A stretch of DNA of 41,803 nt from Desulfobulbus alkaliphilus (GTDB lineage Bacteria; Desulfobacterota; Desulfobulbia; Desulfobulbales; Desulfobulbaceae): the NCBI RefSeq assembly GCF_016918545.1, contig NZ_JAFFQC010000030.1, positions 1-41,803 on the forward strand. Reading direction: 5' to 3'. Shown here piece after piece: positions 1 through 8,722 of this stretch; the stretch's first letter is position 1, and every line of letters starts with the position of its first letter. The position numbers and the translations under genes were made by a program. The notes below the pieces were generated by a model. That model searched no databases, was not told the DNA's origin, and was given only the letters and a program-made list of their open reading frames with translations.

Positions 1-344
1 CTGCCGGGGCATTATCGCCCTGCACTGGATCTTGGTGGCATGGTTGCTGTTCAAACAGAGTCACCCTCCTCCGTAGTAGCTGTTGAATAGTGTATTGACC
101 CCAGGGCTATTTGTGGGGAGTTGACAGGTCAAGGATGGAAGCGCCAAGGTGAATTGTCACTTGGTGATCAACTTACCGAATTGCTACATTTTTTAGTTTT
201 TTAAAATTTCTTTGTTTATGACGCACTCAAATATAAAAAAATCTAAAAATCTACCCGTGCTCACCCCCCCCACACACACAAAGTGGTAGCTATTTATTAA
301 GGCTCCTATGCTACCGGCATCAACATGATTCAGATCACAAGTGA
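1..344. other. Leader region upstream of the first glycosyltransferase gene
   Basis: No complete gene is visible. Two short readings are open from the left edge: frame 2 runs 25 codons to a TAG at 77-79 and is hydrophobic, and frame 1 runs 29 codons to a TAG at 88-90. Either could be the tail of an upstream gene, and I cannot choose between them. The region also holds the GCTGTTGAATAGTG motif at 79-92 that recurs at 6226-6239, a small imperfect hairpin at about 144-164, and a slippage-prone tract of eight C followed by CA repeats at 264-280. From about 190 onward it is strongly A+T-rich, like the gene that follows. No convincing sigma-70 promoter was found by eye. Confidence 0.4.
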
Positions 345-1205
345 ATGCTTTTGAAATTATCAATTATAACAATAAATTTAAATAATTTTAATGGTTTGGC
401 CAAAACACTGGATAGTGTACAGAGTCAAACATTCCAAAATTATGAACAAATTGTTATTGATGGGGGGAGCACTGATGGAAGTATTGATATTATTTTGTCC
501 CGTTTAAATAATATCACATATTGGGTTTCAGAGCCTGACAACGGAATATATCATGCTATGAATAAAGGCCTGCACGTTGCAAAGGGTGAATATGTGCATT
601 TTTTAAACAGTGGAGATTGGCTACCTGAAACGAACATCTACGATTCGATATTTTCCAACATCCAAGGGGATAAGGATATTATATATGGCGATTTTTTTAG
701 AAAAATTTACAATGAATCAGGAAATGTTATTAAAAGACAATTCCAGCCAAAAAAACTGACAGTATTGAGATTTTTTGGTTCTGGAATCTGTCATCAATCA
801 ATAATATATAAAAGAGATATTTTTAACTATATTGGAAAATATAATGAAAAATTAAAAATAGCAGGAGATTGGGACCTCACTTTAAGAGCTTTAATAAAAG
901 AATGCAAAACTAGTTATTTGGAATTTCCTGTTGTATGTTACGAGGGAGGAGGTATAAGCTCAATACAAGTAGAAAATTCAGAGAAAGAAAAAGAAATGAT
1001 ATTGCGAAACAATTTACCATCGGTAATTTATGCTGATTATTTGTATTTCAAAGAGTTGCAAAACAAAAATATTATTTTAAATGAATATAAAAATTGGGTG
1101 GATGAAATCAAGAATCGAAACGTTTTTATTAACTATGCCATGGTTACAAAATGGCTATTTGAAAAATTTTCAAAGCGTTTATATCGCATTTTAAAAATAG
1201 ATTAA
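345..1205 (+). CDS. Family 2 glycosyltransferase (WcaE-like)
   Basis: This is a cytoplasmic GT-A enzyme expected to transfer one sugar from a nucleotide donor to a lipid-linked glycan. The N-terminus opens with the GT2 strand and a DGGSTDGS nucleotide-binding motif at residues 39-46. An NSGD metal-binding motif lies at 88-91, preceded by the DNGIYHAMNKG-type segment typical of colanic-acid WcaE-like enzymes. At 286 residues it has the usual single-domain length. The stop overlaps the next start by one base (TAATG), implying translational coupling with the 1205 gene. The ATG at 345 has no clear Shine-Dalgarno site. Base composition is much more A+T-rich than the second half of the window, which suggests recent acquisition. 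A similar enzyme is encoded at 11801-12592. The sugar and linkage cannot be inferred. Confidence 0.9.
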   Translation: MLLKLSIITINLNNFNGLAKTLDSVQSQTFQNYEQIVIDGGSTDGSIDIILSRLNNITYWVSEPDNGIYHAMNKGLHVAKGEYVHFLNSGDWLPETNIYDSIFSNIQGDKDIIYGDFFRKIYNESGNVIKRQFQPKKLTVLRFFGSGICHQSIIYKRDIFNYIGKYNEKLKIAGDWDLTLRALIKECKTSYLEFPVVCYEGGGISSIQVENSEKEKEMILRNNLPSVIYADYLYFKELQNKNIILNEYKNWVDEIKNRNVFINYAMVTKWLFEKFSKRLYRILKID

Positions 1206-2296
1206 TGAAAGTTATTTTTCCCTTCAATCGGGACTTAAATCCACTAGTCAGTTTGTTGATTTCAGGCTTGAGAGATGCTGGTTGTTTTGTGGATCAAGGA
1301 ACCATGATGTTTTGGGATAGAACATTGTTCGATTATGATATCGTCCATATCCAATGGCCCGAGACTTTATTTGATTGGAGGATTCCAACTGAAATTGAAT
1401 TGATTTTATTACGGCAGCGGTTACAAGAAATAAGGCAGCGTGCGAAAATAATATACACAGTCCACAATAGAGAGTCTCACCATGCAAATTCAGAGAGTGC
1501 TGCAATTCTAAAAGAGCTATACACTTTGGTCGAACAGGAATGTGACGTTATGGTTCATTTGGGTGAGGCTAGCAAGGCTGAATATCAGAACCGGCCTGAA
1601 TTTACCCGGCAACAACATGTGATGATTCCAATTCCGGTCTACGATGCACTGTATTCGCAGTTTTTATCAGTAACTCCTAAAGAGGCGAAAGGCAGGCTTG
1701 GTGTACCCCAGAACAAAAAAATTGTCCTTGCCTTCGGTAACTTTCGTTATGAACAGGAGAAACAGTTGGTGTTAAGTGCAGTGTCGGCACTGAAAAAGCG
1801 TCACTTTTGCTTGGTGGCTCCTAAATGGTACAAAGCACATGAATATTTTTTTTCGTTCATTTATCCAATGCTCTCCTTACGTTCTGCCCGTAAGTATTTT
1901 TGGGCGTGGAGAAATGGGTTGAAGTTAGGGGTTAAGAAAACCATGTCAGACGAGGAAGTTGCTTTGTATTTTACCGCAGCTGACGTTGTATTCATTCAGC
2001 GGGTGGATGAACTGAATTCAGGAAACATACCAATGGCTTTTTTGTTTCGAAAAACCGTTTTGGGCCCAGACCAAGGAAATATCGGCCAATGGCTCAGATT
2101 GACAGGTAATCCAGTATTTGATCCAGTAGACAATTTCTCGCTCCAAAGTGCTTTAGAAAATGCATTGAAATTATCTGATACGGATAAGGGAGAAGAAAAT
2201 TATACGTTTGCAATGACACATTGGTTGACAAAGAAAATTTGTATGGAACATGAAATTTTATACAAAAGTGTTTTTAATGATATAAAAATTCAATGA
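1205..2296 (+). CDS. GT-B glycosyltransferase (GT4-like)
   Basis: A putative GT-B glycosyltransferase of 363 residues. The N-terminal half has an IVHIQWPE segment like the acceptor-side Rossmann domain of polysaccharide GT4 enzymes. The C-terminal half contains a segment (MSDEEVALYFTAADVVF) matching the donor-binding domain, where the acid-rich loop before the final helices usually binds the nucleotide sugar. The classical E-x7-E motif is not clean here, so family assignment is weaker than for its neighbours. The start overlaps the previous stop. The gene shares the A+T-rich composition of the 345-3203 block. It may add the next sugar in the same pathway. Confidence 0.75.
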   Translation: MKVIFPFNRDLNPLVSLLISGLRDAGCFVDQGTMMFWDRTLFDYDIVHIQWPETLFDWRIPTEIELILLRQRLQEIRQRAKIIYTVHNRESHHANSESAAILKELYTLVEQECDVMVHLGEASKAEYQNRPEFTRQQHVMIPIPVYDALYSQFLSVTPKEAKGRLGVPQNKKIVLAFGNFRYEQEKQLVLSAVSALKKRHFCLVAPKWYKAHEYFFSFIYPMLSLRSARKYFWAWRNGLKLGVKKTMSDEEVALYFTAADVVFIQRVDELNSGNIPMAFLFRKTVLGPDQGNIGQWLRLTGNPVFDPVDNFSLQSALENALKLSDTDKGEENYTFAMTHWLTKKICMEHEILYKSVFNDIKIQ

Positions 2297-2387
2297 TATT
2301 TATGCAATTCTAACGAGCCTGTGGAGATTTGTTGGCTGGTTAGTTTCTAAGCTGTTTTGACGCACAGTTTCGTGCGAGGAACCAAAA

Positions 2388-3203
2388 ATGACAGTAAATG
2401 ATGTTGTAAATGTTCAAAAATTTCTACGGTATCCTGTGCATTTGGTGAATTTTGTGCGCTGGAAAGCAGGTTTTTGTCGTAGGCTACGTAAATATCCACC
2501 TGTTTTTGTGTATCAAATGGGTAAAGTTGCTTCGAGAAGTGTAAGCCAATCTTTAGCTCGATACTATAAAGGAGAAGTGATTCATAGTCATTGGTTTTAT
2601 CCCGATATACGTCCAGGGGAATCGAGAGAACTCTTCCGCTACTGGCACAGTGACCAGCCACCAGAACTATTGCATATAATATCCTTGGTTCGTAATCCTC
2701 TGGAACGAAATATCTCTGCATTTTTTCAAAATTTTTCTAGATATACTGGACATAAGGAAGGTGAACCTCTTCCGAGCGTTGATGAGTTGAAAATAGTTTT
2801 TTTGGAGAGATTTGAACATAATATCCCTTTGATCTGGTTTGATGAGCTCATATACAAAAATTTTTCAATTGATGTATATGCGAAGACCTTTCCAGATAAA
2901 GGATTTCAGTATTATAGTTCAGGAAAAGTTCGATTGTTAATAATACGAGTAGAAGAAAATGACGATCAAAAAAATAAAGCTATTCAGAATTTTATGAATA
3001 TTCCTGATTTTGCATTGGAACGGGTCAACGTCTCGTCCGAAAAGAATTATGGAACTTTGTATAAAAGATTTAAACAAGAGGTTCGTTTTTCATCTTCATA
3101 CATTGATTTTCTTTGTAATTCAAAATATTTTCAACACTTCTATACTGCAAATGATGAGATGACTACCAGGAAAAAATGGCAGGAAAATTATTCAAATTTA
3201 TGA
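2388..3203 (+). CDS. Sulfotransferase-like protein, probably polysaccharide-modifying
   Basis: A 271-residue protein with the two PAPS-binding signatures of sulfotransferases. A 5'-phosphosulfate loop lies around K46 (YQMGKVASRS), and a 3'-phosphate motif R102-x7-S110 sits within LVRNPLERNIS. Members of this type in capsule loci are thought to sulfate a sugar hydroxyl using PAPS, in the cytoplasm. No transmembrane segment or signal peptide is evident. An AGGA site six to eight bases upstream supports the ATG at 2388. It follows the 1205 gene after 91 bp and shares its A+T-rich composition. The substrate is unknown. It could instead belong to the poorly characterised capsular-polysaccharide protein families related to sulfotransferases. 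Confidence 0.75.
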   Translation: MTVNDVVNVQKFLRYPVHLVNFVRWKAGFCRRLRKYPPVFVYQMGKVASRSVSQSLARYYKGEVIHSHWFYPDIRPGESRELFRYWHSDQPPELLHIISLVRNPLERNISAFFQNFSRYTGHKEGEPLPSVDELKIVFLERFEHNIPLIWFDELIYKNFSIDVYAKTFPDKGFQYYSSGKVRLLIIRVEENDDQKNKAIQNFMNIPDFALERVNVSSEKNYGTLYKRFKQEVRFSSSYIDFLCNSKYFQHFYTANDEMTTRKKWQENYSNL

Positions 3204-3364
3204 ATCAGAGGGTTGGGTGATTCTTGTTAAATCAGAGTGACGCAACGCCTGCCAGTTGCTGAAAATGTTTTCGTCCTCTTTTTTTTCGATCCTGCTATGA
3301 TAGTTGGCTCACCATTTTGAAAAAGACCTCAATGATCGTTTCGAGGTCGAGTAAAACTAAAAAA

Positions 3365-3445
3365 CTAAAACGGCGGGAGCCGGTGTTGCTGGACTTTCAG
3401 TCCGCGTTTTGCAAACCCACCGACTTCAAGTCGGTGGTTGTTTAG
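3365..3445 (+). mobile_element. Orphan IS605-type right-end structure (TnpB/omegaRNA-like scaffold)
   Basis: The stretch begins with a CGGCGGGAGCC segment, then a GGACT-TTC-AGTCC hairpin at about 3391-3403, then a stronger CCACCGACTT/AAGTCGGTGG hairpin at about 3418-3438, ending in TTGTTTAG. This order (GGGAGC, small hairpin, terminal hairpin) resembles the 3' end of IS200/IS605 elements carrying tnpB, which doubles as the guide-RNA scaffold. No tnpB reading frame is left nearby, so this is a solo end. The resemblance is from pattern memory and the exact boundary is uncertain. Confidence 0.45.
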
Positions 3446-3599
3446 TATCGAGGCCTCGCTCGACGTTTTACATCCTCTATCATCATCACGTCCTCGCGTG
3501 AATTATTTCGGCACGTTGCGTAACGTCCCCTTGCAGGCTTCCAGGCTGGCGAATCTGTCCTCTGAGCTGATTCTTTTCAGCCAATGGCCGATGATGAAT

Positions 3600-3712
3600 A
3601 GGTAAACCACCGGCTCTGCCGGTGGACTCCCAAAGTTTTTTTGACAGTTTCGGGAGAAAAGGGAAGTCTGCCAATTCTGGACAGCTCAAAGTTCAAGTGA
3701 AGGGGACTTCCC
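3600..3712 (+). mobile_element. IS200-like left end with hairpins
   Basis: A perfect hairpin CCACCGG-ctctg-CCGGTGG lies at 3607-3625. It is followed by a CTCCC...GGGAG inverted repeat (3627-3656) and then GGGAAGTC (3661-3668) pairing with GACTTCCC (3705-3712), directly in front of a transposase-like start at 3713. IS200 elements carry just such a subterminal hairpin for recognition and a leader stem that hides the tnpA ribosome site. The order matches well, which supports a real left end even though the transposase is broken. Confidence 0.6.
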
Positions 3713-3840
3713 ATGTACGACAAACAATAGCCTAAGCCACAGAAAGTGGGAATGCATGTACCTTATCATACTTGGGTTTTCGGTATGAAGGCCGATTTTT
3801 GATCAATGCCGATAAAAATGTCCCACAATTAAGCTGTTAG
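3713..3840 (+). pseudogene. IS200-family TnpA remnant (frameshifted, truncated)
   Basis: The ATG at 3713 starts MYDKQ and meets a stop. Shifting frame gives SLSHRKWECMY, and a further shift gives GFRYEGRFLINADKN before a TAG at 3838-3840. Together they follow the N-terminal order of IS200 TnpA (YDK..., SLSHxKW, then the YHVVFxPKYRR region). The intact protein is about 150 residues. Here only about 40 survive, in at least two frames, with no HUH motif and no right end. The element is dead and would need a helper transposase in trans. Confidence 0.6.
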
Positions 3841-3960
3841 TTTCTCGGCAGGCGGTTTTTGCTCGAAAACCGTAGGCACACGCATTGCAGTCATATAATT
3901 GACAGAGAGGATTGTTGACTGGAGATAACAAAAAGTCGAGCGCATCGTGGAGAATGCTGT

Positions 3961-4857
3961 ATGAACTCTGATATCCCAAGGGTCTCGGTGGTAATTCCCT
4001 GTCATAATTATGCTCGTTTTCTACCTGAGTGTTTGGATAGTATACTCGCCCAGAGTCAACCCGCATTCGAAATCCTGGTGGTGGACGACGGGTCTACCGA
4101 CCATACGCCGGAGGTTGTGAAGCGGTACGGAGACGCGGTTAACTACCTTCGGGTGGAGGGGCGTGGAGCCTATGGGGCGAGGAATGACAGCCTGGACTAT
4201 GTCTGCGGCGATTTTTTCCTTAATGTAGATGCGGACAACCGACTGGACCCAAATTTCATTTGCAAGACCAGTATTCTCCTTGAACGCGCGCCAAAAAATG
4301 TGGGCTATATCTATACCCAGCGAGTGTATTTCGGAGACCGGGAAGGAGTATCTGCATTTCCTGAGTTTGACCCTGAAGCACTGCTTTTCAGGAATTTTGT
4401 TGATATGGGTTCTCTAATCCGTATGGACTTGGTGAAACGGTTCCACTTTGACGAATACTTCAATCGTGGGTGCGGAGATCACGCATTTTTCCTTTCTCTG
4501 CTGCAGGCCGGTTTCCAGGGAATTCGACTGGATCAACCTTTACTGTACTACCGGGTGCACGGCGAAAGCATAACTTATCGGGCGACACAGCAGTATTCTC
4601 AAATGGCGATTCAACGTGCATTGATTAATAAATTTCCAAAATTATACAATCGCGAATATGCTCGCACCGCCATACGTTCTGCCAGGAATCGCACTTTGGT
4701 CTCTATCATTCATAATCGGCACCCCGCAGCACCTATTAGAACCCGATTGCGCGATTTATTGGCTTTTACTTTGACCCATCCTTTGCATCCAGAATGGGTG
4801 CACCAAATTCGATACACTTTGAATCCTAAAGCGATATCTGCTCATGAGCGTAATTGA
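3961..4857 (+). CDS. Family 2 glycosyltransferase
   Basis: A 298-residue GT-A enzyme. VVIPCHNY at the N-terminus, VDDGSTD at 41-47 and a DAD metal-binding motif at 90-92 define a GT2 catalytic domain. The C-terminal third is basic and probably binds acceptor or membrane. A GGAG site eight bases upstream supports the ATG at 3961. The gene starts about 120 bp after the IS200 remnant, so the insertion sits at its 5' boundary and may have supplied or cut its promoter. It is transcribed in the same direction as its neighbours. Sugar specificity is unknown. Confidence 0.9.
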   Translation: MNSDIPRVSVVIPCHNYARFLPECLDSILAQSQPAFEILVVDDGSTDHTPEVVKRYGDAVNYLRVEGRGAYGARNDSLDYVCGDFFLNVDADNRLDPNFICKTSILLERAPKNVGYIYTQRVYFGDREGVSAFPEFDPEALLFRNFVDMGSLIRMDLVKRFHFDEYFNRGCGDHAFFLSLLQAGFQGIRLDQPLLYYRVHGESITYRATQQYSQMAIQRALINKFPKLYNREYARTAIRSARNRTLVSIIHNRHPAAPIRTRLRDLLAFTLTHPLHPEWVHQIRYTLNPKAISAHERN

Positions 4858-4961
4858 AAAAGTATACCAAACGGAGAAAACAGACTTGTCACTGCATAAG
4901 CACTTTGGCCATAATTGAAGGATTCTAATAGGTGTAAGCACGATGAGGAAATAATAATTTT

Positions 4962-6098
4962 TTGAACATGATTGATGTTTTTTATCTGTTTCGAGAAACT
5001 CCTGCCAGACGGGATATGCTGATGAAGATTCTCTCTGGTCAGGGGAGTGGTCTCGCTGGCGAGCAATTGTTCGGGTTTGACAGGTTACTTCACAAATGGC
5101 GTGTTGACAGCAATCTGTGCTTCCCTCGGCATTCAATTTTTTTTGATCAGATAATTTCCTTGTTTGACCGGACCTATTCAGTTCGAGCCGGGGCCGGTCT
5201 AGGGGATATTGGTGCCATATTTTCCAATTTAAAGCGTATCAACCGTGCCCGTGTAGTACTGGCTACCTCTGATAATACGGGACTTGCAGCAATTCGACTG
5301 AAAAAATGGGGCCTGATAACCTCACCGCTAATCTATGTCAGTGTTGGCCTTCCAGAAAGATTGAAGGCTGTAGCTAGTCTCAGTTTAGCCCGGGTCGATC
5401 GGTATCGGCAACGGCTGTATGGTGTTGATAAAATACTTGCTTATGGGTATGCCGAAGCAGAATGGCTACACACTTGGCTGGGGGGAGAAGTGGATGTCCA
5501 GTTTTTACCTTTTGGGGTTGATACCGAAAAGTGGACCCCATTTCATTATTCGGGTTTGGATGAAATCGATGTGCTGAGTATAGGCGCTGATGAGATGCGG
5601 GATTTTTCCCTTCTTGTGGAATATGGGCGAAAGCATCCTGATATTCGTGTAACTTTAGTGACTACAGAAAGCTGCAGCAAGAGTTTAGGGCATGTGCCCA
5701 GTAATATTAAAATATTGCGAGACCTGCCGATAGATGAGTTGCGAATATTAATTTCAAAGGCACGCCTGGTTGTATTGCCTGTCAAGGAAAACTCTTACAG
5801 TGGCGCGACGACGACTATGCTGCAATGTATGGCCATGGCGAAGGCCGTCACTGTATCTCGTGTTGGAGCTATAAGCAAGGGTTACGATTTGGAAGATGGC
5901 ACAAATATTATCTGGATGGAGCCAGGATCATATCGAAGTCTCGAAAACGTGGTTGATTCTTTGTTAGTCAATAATGAGATCTGTAAACGGATCGGCGATG
6001 GGGCTCGCCACCATGTCGTTAAGCATTTAAACTGGAATCTCTATGTTTCTCGGTTGGAACAGTACCTCACTCAATGGGTATATATTCAAAACCCATAA
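4962..6098 (+). CDS. GT-B glycosyltransferase (GT4-like)
   Basis: A 378-residue protein with a two-domain GT-B layout. The N-terminal half includes SVRAGAGLGDIGAIF and ATSDNTGLAAI. The C-terminal half has a region (VVLPVKENSYSGATTTML) that fits the donor-binding site, with K and E in the usual region and a conserved small-residue stretch. The longest frame begins with TTG at 4962. An ATG at 4968 is the alternative, and a GAGG at 4945-4948 lies closer to the TTG. It probably adds a sugar in the same pathway as the flanking transferases. Confidence 0.75.
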   Translation: MNMIDVFYLFRETPARRDMLMKILSGQGSGLAGEQLFGFDRLLHKWRVDSNLCFPRHSIFFDQIISLFDRTYSVRAGAGLGDIGAIFSNLKRINRARVVLATSDNTGLAAIRLKKWGLITSPLIYVSVGLPERLKAVASLSLARVDRYRQRLYGVDKILAYGYAEAEWLHTWLGGEVDVQFLPFGVDTEKWTPFHYSGLDEIDVLSIGADEMRDFSLLVEYGRKHPDIRVTLVTTESCSKSLGHVPSNIKILRDLPIDELRILISKARLVVLPVKENSYSGATTTMLQCMAMAKAVTVSRVGAISKGYDLEDGTNIIWMEPGSYRSLENVVDSLLVNNEICKRIGDGARHHVVKHLNWNLYVSRLEQYLTQWVYIQNP

Positions 6099-6236
6099 TA
6101 ATTTCTTCCTGTTGAAAGATGCCTCTATATGATCGTATGCAGTGCTTGTTATTTCATCGTGCCAGACACTGCACTGGAGAGTCTTGGGGGTAAGCGGCAA
6201 ACATCGACTTGAGAAAGTATGCTACGCTGTTGAATA

Positions 6237-7397
6237 GTGATTTTTAAAATGTCTCCGGGTGGTGGGGTGGAAAACAAAAGAAGGCGTATCCTGAGATTGA
6301 CTGGAGCCATCGTCTGGGTATTTACAAAACAATTTCCTCGGGTGGATTTTTATATGGCCGACATCTTTCAAAAGAAATTTCCCAAAGGAGGCGGTTATCC
6401 CAAAGTGACCCTGGGGTTTATCAGTTGCGAGCGGATGCACTATTTACGAGCTACCTTGGAATCAGCCCGGGAATGCATCGAATATCCCAATCTGGAATGG
6501 ATTGTCATTGATGATGATTCCGTTGAACCAGGTTTGAAGGACTATCTTGAAGGGTGCGGGTGGCTTGATCAAACGATTTTTTGTCGGCAGACCCATGCGG
6601 AGGCGATGAATCAATTGGTCGCAACCGCAACAGGAGAATTTGTTCTAATCTGGCCTGAAGATGTCCAATTCATCACTGGTGGAGATTGGTTGAAGGACCT
6701 AGTCGAAATATTGGAGACGCATTCGGATATTGGCTGCATATGCCTGGATGCTCAGCGCCTTTGTACTTTGCATACTATTTTCAGGCCGGGGACTCGTGAG
6801 TATCTCCTTCGATTGTACAGGGAAGTGAGGCGGTTCGGGTGGCATCAGAGACGACGTTCCAGGAAAATTTCAACTGCTCGAGGGTTTACGATGTGGACCT
6901 ATGGAGCATATAATGACGGAGTGGTTGGTTCGGGTATCCCTTCGCTCATGCGAACAGCTATCTGGCGTGATCTTGGTCCATGGCGAATTGCTAACCCCGA
7001 TGCGCGGTTGATTGATTCTTCTCTCGGCGCGGAGGATGACATGATCGACAGGGTGAGGAAGAAGGGACTTTGCCTGCAGATGGCGATACCGCAGATCCCA
7101 CTTGCGGCGGATATTATCAATGATGCTATCGGCTGTAAGGCGAAGGTCAGGAAAGGTATTCGATATGGCAACTACACTCGCCCCCCCGGTGGAGGTGTTT
7201 ACTATTACCAACTCCAATCTTATGCTGACCGCAAGTCGGCAGTCAGGGATGACCGGCCACTCAGTTTTTCGGAGTGCGTCCAACCTATTAGTTTTGAGAT
7301 CCCAAAGGATGCAGCTGGTGACCGCTTAAAGGCTTCATTTAACGAACAACCGCAATGCAATGTTAGACTTGATGAAAAGAGGAGAGATGGTGCGTGA
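6237..7397 (+). CDS. GT2-like glycosyltransferase with extended N-terminus
   Basis: The catalytic core begins near residue 60 (VTLGFISCERM), with IDDDSV as the nucleotide-binding acidic motif and WPEDV as the likely metal-binding position. The region beyond is less typical of GT2. The longest frame starts with a GTG at 6237 inside the recurring GCTGTTGAATAGTG motif. An ATG at 6249 and an ATG at 6354 (preceded by GGTGGA) are alternatives, so the first 40 residues may not be translated. The stop overlaps the GTG start of the next gene by four bases, a strong sign of coupled translation. A run of seven C at 7181-7187 lies near the C-terminus and could slip. Confidence 0.7.
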   Translation: MIFKMSPGGGVENKRRRILRLTGAIVWVFTKQFPRVDFYMADIFQKKFPKGGGYPKVTLGFISCERMHYLRATLESARECIEYPNLEWIVIDDDSVEPGLKDYLEGCGWLDQTIFCRQTHAEAMNQLVATATGEFVLIWPEDVQFITGGDWLKDLVEILETHSDIGCICLDAQRLCTLHTIFRPGTREYLLRLYREVRRFGWHQRRRSRKISTARGFTMWTYGAYNDGVVGSGIPSLMRTAIWRDLGPWRIANPDARLIDSSLGAEDDMIDRVRKKGLCLQMAIPQIPLAADIINDAIGCKAKVRKGIRYGNYTRPPGGGVYYYQLQSYADRKSAVRDDRPLSFSECVQPISFEIPKDAAGDRLKASFNEQPQCNVRLDEKRRDGA

Positions 7398-8479
7398 GTT
7401 CCGTCCTGATTTACGAGCCCGAACTTATGAGCCAACGGGGGTTCAATGGCTTCTATCGCCACTTTCTCTCAGCTTTAGTTGACTGTGTCGGCGCAAAGGG
7501 GACCGACACGCCTCGTCCCTTGCCGCGGCTGACCAAACCACGTGAGCATGAGAGTTGCTGGACGCGCTGGGGAGAACACTGGGTCTTTTTCGACATGAGT
7601 GATCATGTCCAGCTTTTTGATGTTGACGCTTTGCAGCTTTGTTCGGTCTACTTCAAGGCAAACCTGAACAGGGCGGTTGCCGGGCGCATCTTGCAGGAAC
7701 ATGACGTTACCGACTGTGAACCGAAACTGGCACCTTTTTTGTTTTTTTCCGAAGGACTGGATGATTTTATGCGTGATGGCCGTAGCCGACGTTTTTGGCG
7801 ACTGGACCGCCCCAAGTATGACCTCTGTTTCGTCATGGGGGTGTATGAGAATCTGGTTCGAGATGGGGGGAAATCACCTTTTGTCTTTGCAGAGGAACCA
7901 ATTACTTCGGCTTCGTATCATTTCTGGATCCGATGGCACATTATGCAGGCACTGCAAGAAGCTGAAATACCAGGATTCTACCGTTTAACCAGCCGGGCAA
8001 ATCGAGTTTTGGAAGACAAGGTAACAGTGCATATGAACTTAAGTCGGCGCAAGTTCTCGCGTTGTATCAGCGATGGACGGATGACCATGGTTTGCACTTT
8101 GCCTCATGCGTTGTTCCCGTGGAAAGCATCGGAAAGCTTTGTGCTGGGGCGTCCTATTGTGATAGAGCAGGCGCCGCTGACAGAGACACCTGAACCGTTT
8201 ATGCCGGTCGCCGGTCTTCATTATCTGGAATTGTTACCAGAAACGGGTGCTTTTAATCAGAACGTGCCCTTGACTGAAGCCGTCAGCCACAGAGTATTGT
8301 CACGGATCCCTCTGGATCGATTTCGAGAACGGGCCGAATGGCTGCGCGGGGTGCTGTCAGATCGGCAGCGAATGGTGGAAATGAGTGTGGCTTGTCTTGA
8401 GTTTTCAAAACGTGCATACCATAAGACTACGGTGGCTGAGTATATCAGTGATGAGGTTCACCGGCGGATCGGTAGCTGA
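7394..8479 (+). CDS. Unassigned protein, candidate glycosyltransferase
   Basis: I do not recognise this 361-residue protein with confidence. It lacks the GT2 and GT4 signatures seen around it. A central PHALFPWKASESFVLGRP segment, followed by TPEPFMPVAGLHYLEL, has the rhythm of a GT-B donor domain and is faintly reminiscent of exostosin (GT47) enzymes. That is a weak inference. It has no signal peptide or membrane segment. The GTG start overlaps the previous stop by four bases, so it is almost certainly made together with the 6237 transferase and acts in the same pathway. The 3' boundary is the MITE-like element, 21 bp after its stop. Confidence 0.6.
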   Translation: MSSVLIYEPELMSQRGFNGFYRHFLSALVDCVGAKGTDTPRPLPRLTKPREHESCWTRWGEHWVFFDMSDHVQLFDVDALQLCSVYFKANLNRAVAGRILQEHDVTDCEPKLAPFLFFSEGLDDFMRDGRSRRFWRLDRPKYDLCFVMGVYENLVRDGGKSPFVFAEEPITSASYHFWIRWHIMQALQEAEIPGFYRLTSRANRVLEDKVTVHMNLSRRKFSRCISDGRMTMVCTLPHALFPWKASESFVLGRPIVIEQAPLTETPEPFMPVAGLHYLELLPETGAFNQNVPLTEAVSHRVLSRIPLDRFRERAEWLRGVLSDRQRMVEMSVACLEFSKRAYHKTTVAEYISDEVHRRIGS

Positions 8480-8500
8480 TTGTTAACGTCTCATTTCAAA

Positions 8501-8722
8501 TTCCTGAATCCGTGACGGCTGGGCTCTCATTTTGGATATATCTTGCTGTACTCACATTATAATTGCAGCAGAATTTTTGAAGATAACCTTCACCAGCCGC
8601 CCTTCGGGGCATCCGTCCACACGCCATCTTCATTGCCCGCAACCGTCCGATAAAGTCTACTTTAATCGAACGGTCACGAACAACGAAGCTGACGCACGGA
8701 CGAACGCTCACGGATTCAGGAA
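8501..8722 (-). mobile_element. MITE-like element, copy 1 (full length, 222 bp)
   Basis: A perfect 15-bp terminal inverted repeat, TTCCTGAATCCGTGA, lies at 8501-8515 and 8708-8722. The interior matches copy 3 (39363-39584) in opposite orientation over the full 222 bp without gaps, with roughly 30 mismatches counted by eye. A hairpin of 33 bases lies at 8642-8674. No clear target duplication is visible. A reading frame happens to stay open through it, but changes between copies look non-coding. No transposase is present, so mobilisation would need a partner elsewhere. Confidence 0.8.

Noticed and set aside
283-290. ops-like GTGGTAGC (RfaH recruitment) near the first gene
   Set aside because: Only a partial match to the ops consensus GGCGGTAGCGTG, and eight bases are too few to claim.
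3486-3689. Minus-strand 67-codon frame across the IS200 left end
   Set aside because: It overlaps the hairpins of a transposon end and has no transposase motifs.
8496-8711. 71-residue minus-strand frame inside MITE copy 1, with counterparts in copies 2 and 3
   Set aside because: The frame stays open in the copies, but substitutions alter amino acids freely and preserve hairpins instead. It is treated as a by-product of the repeat.
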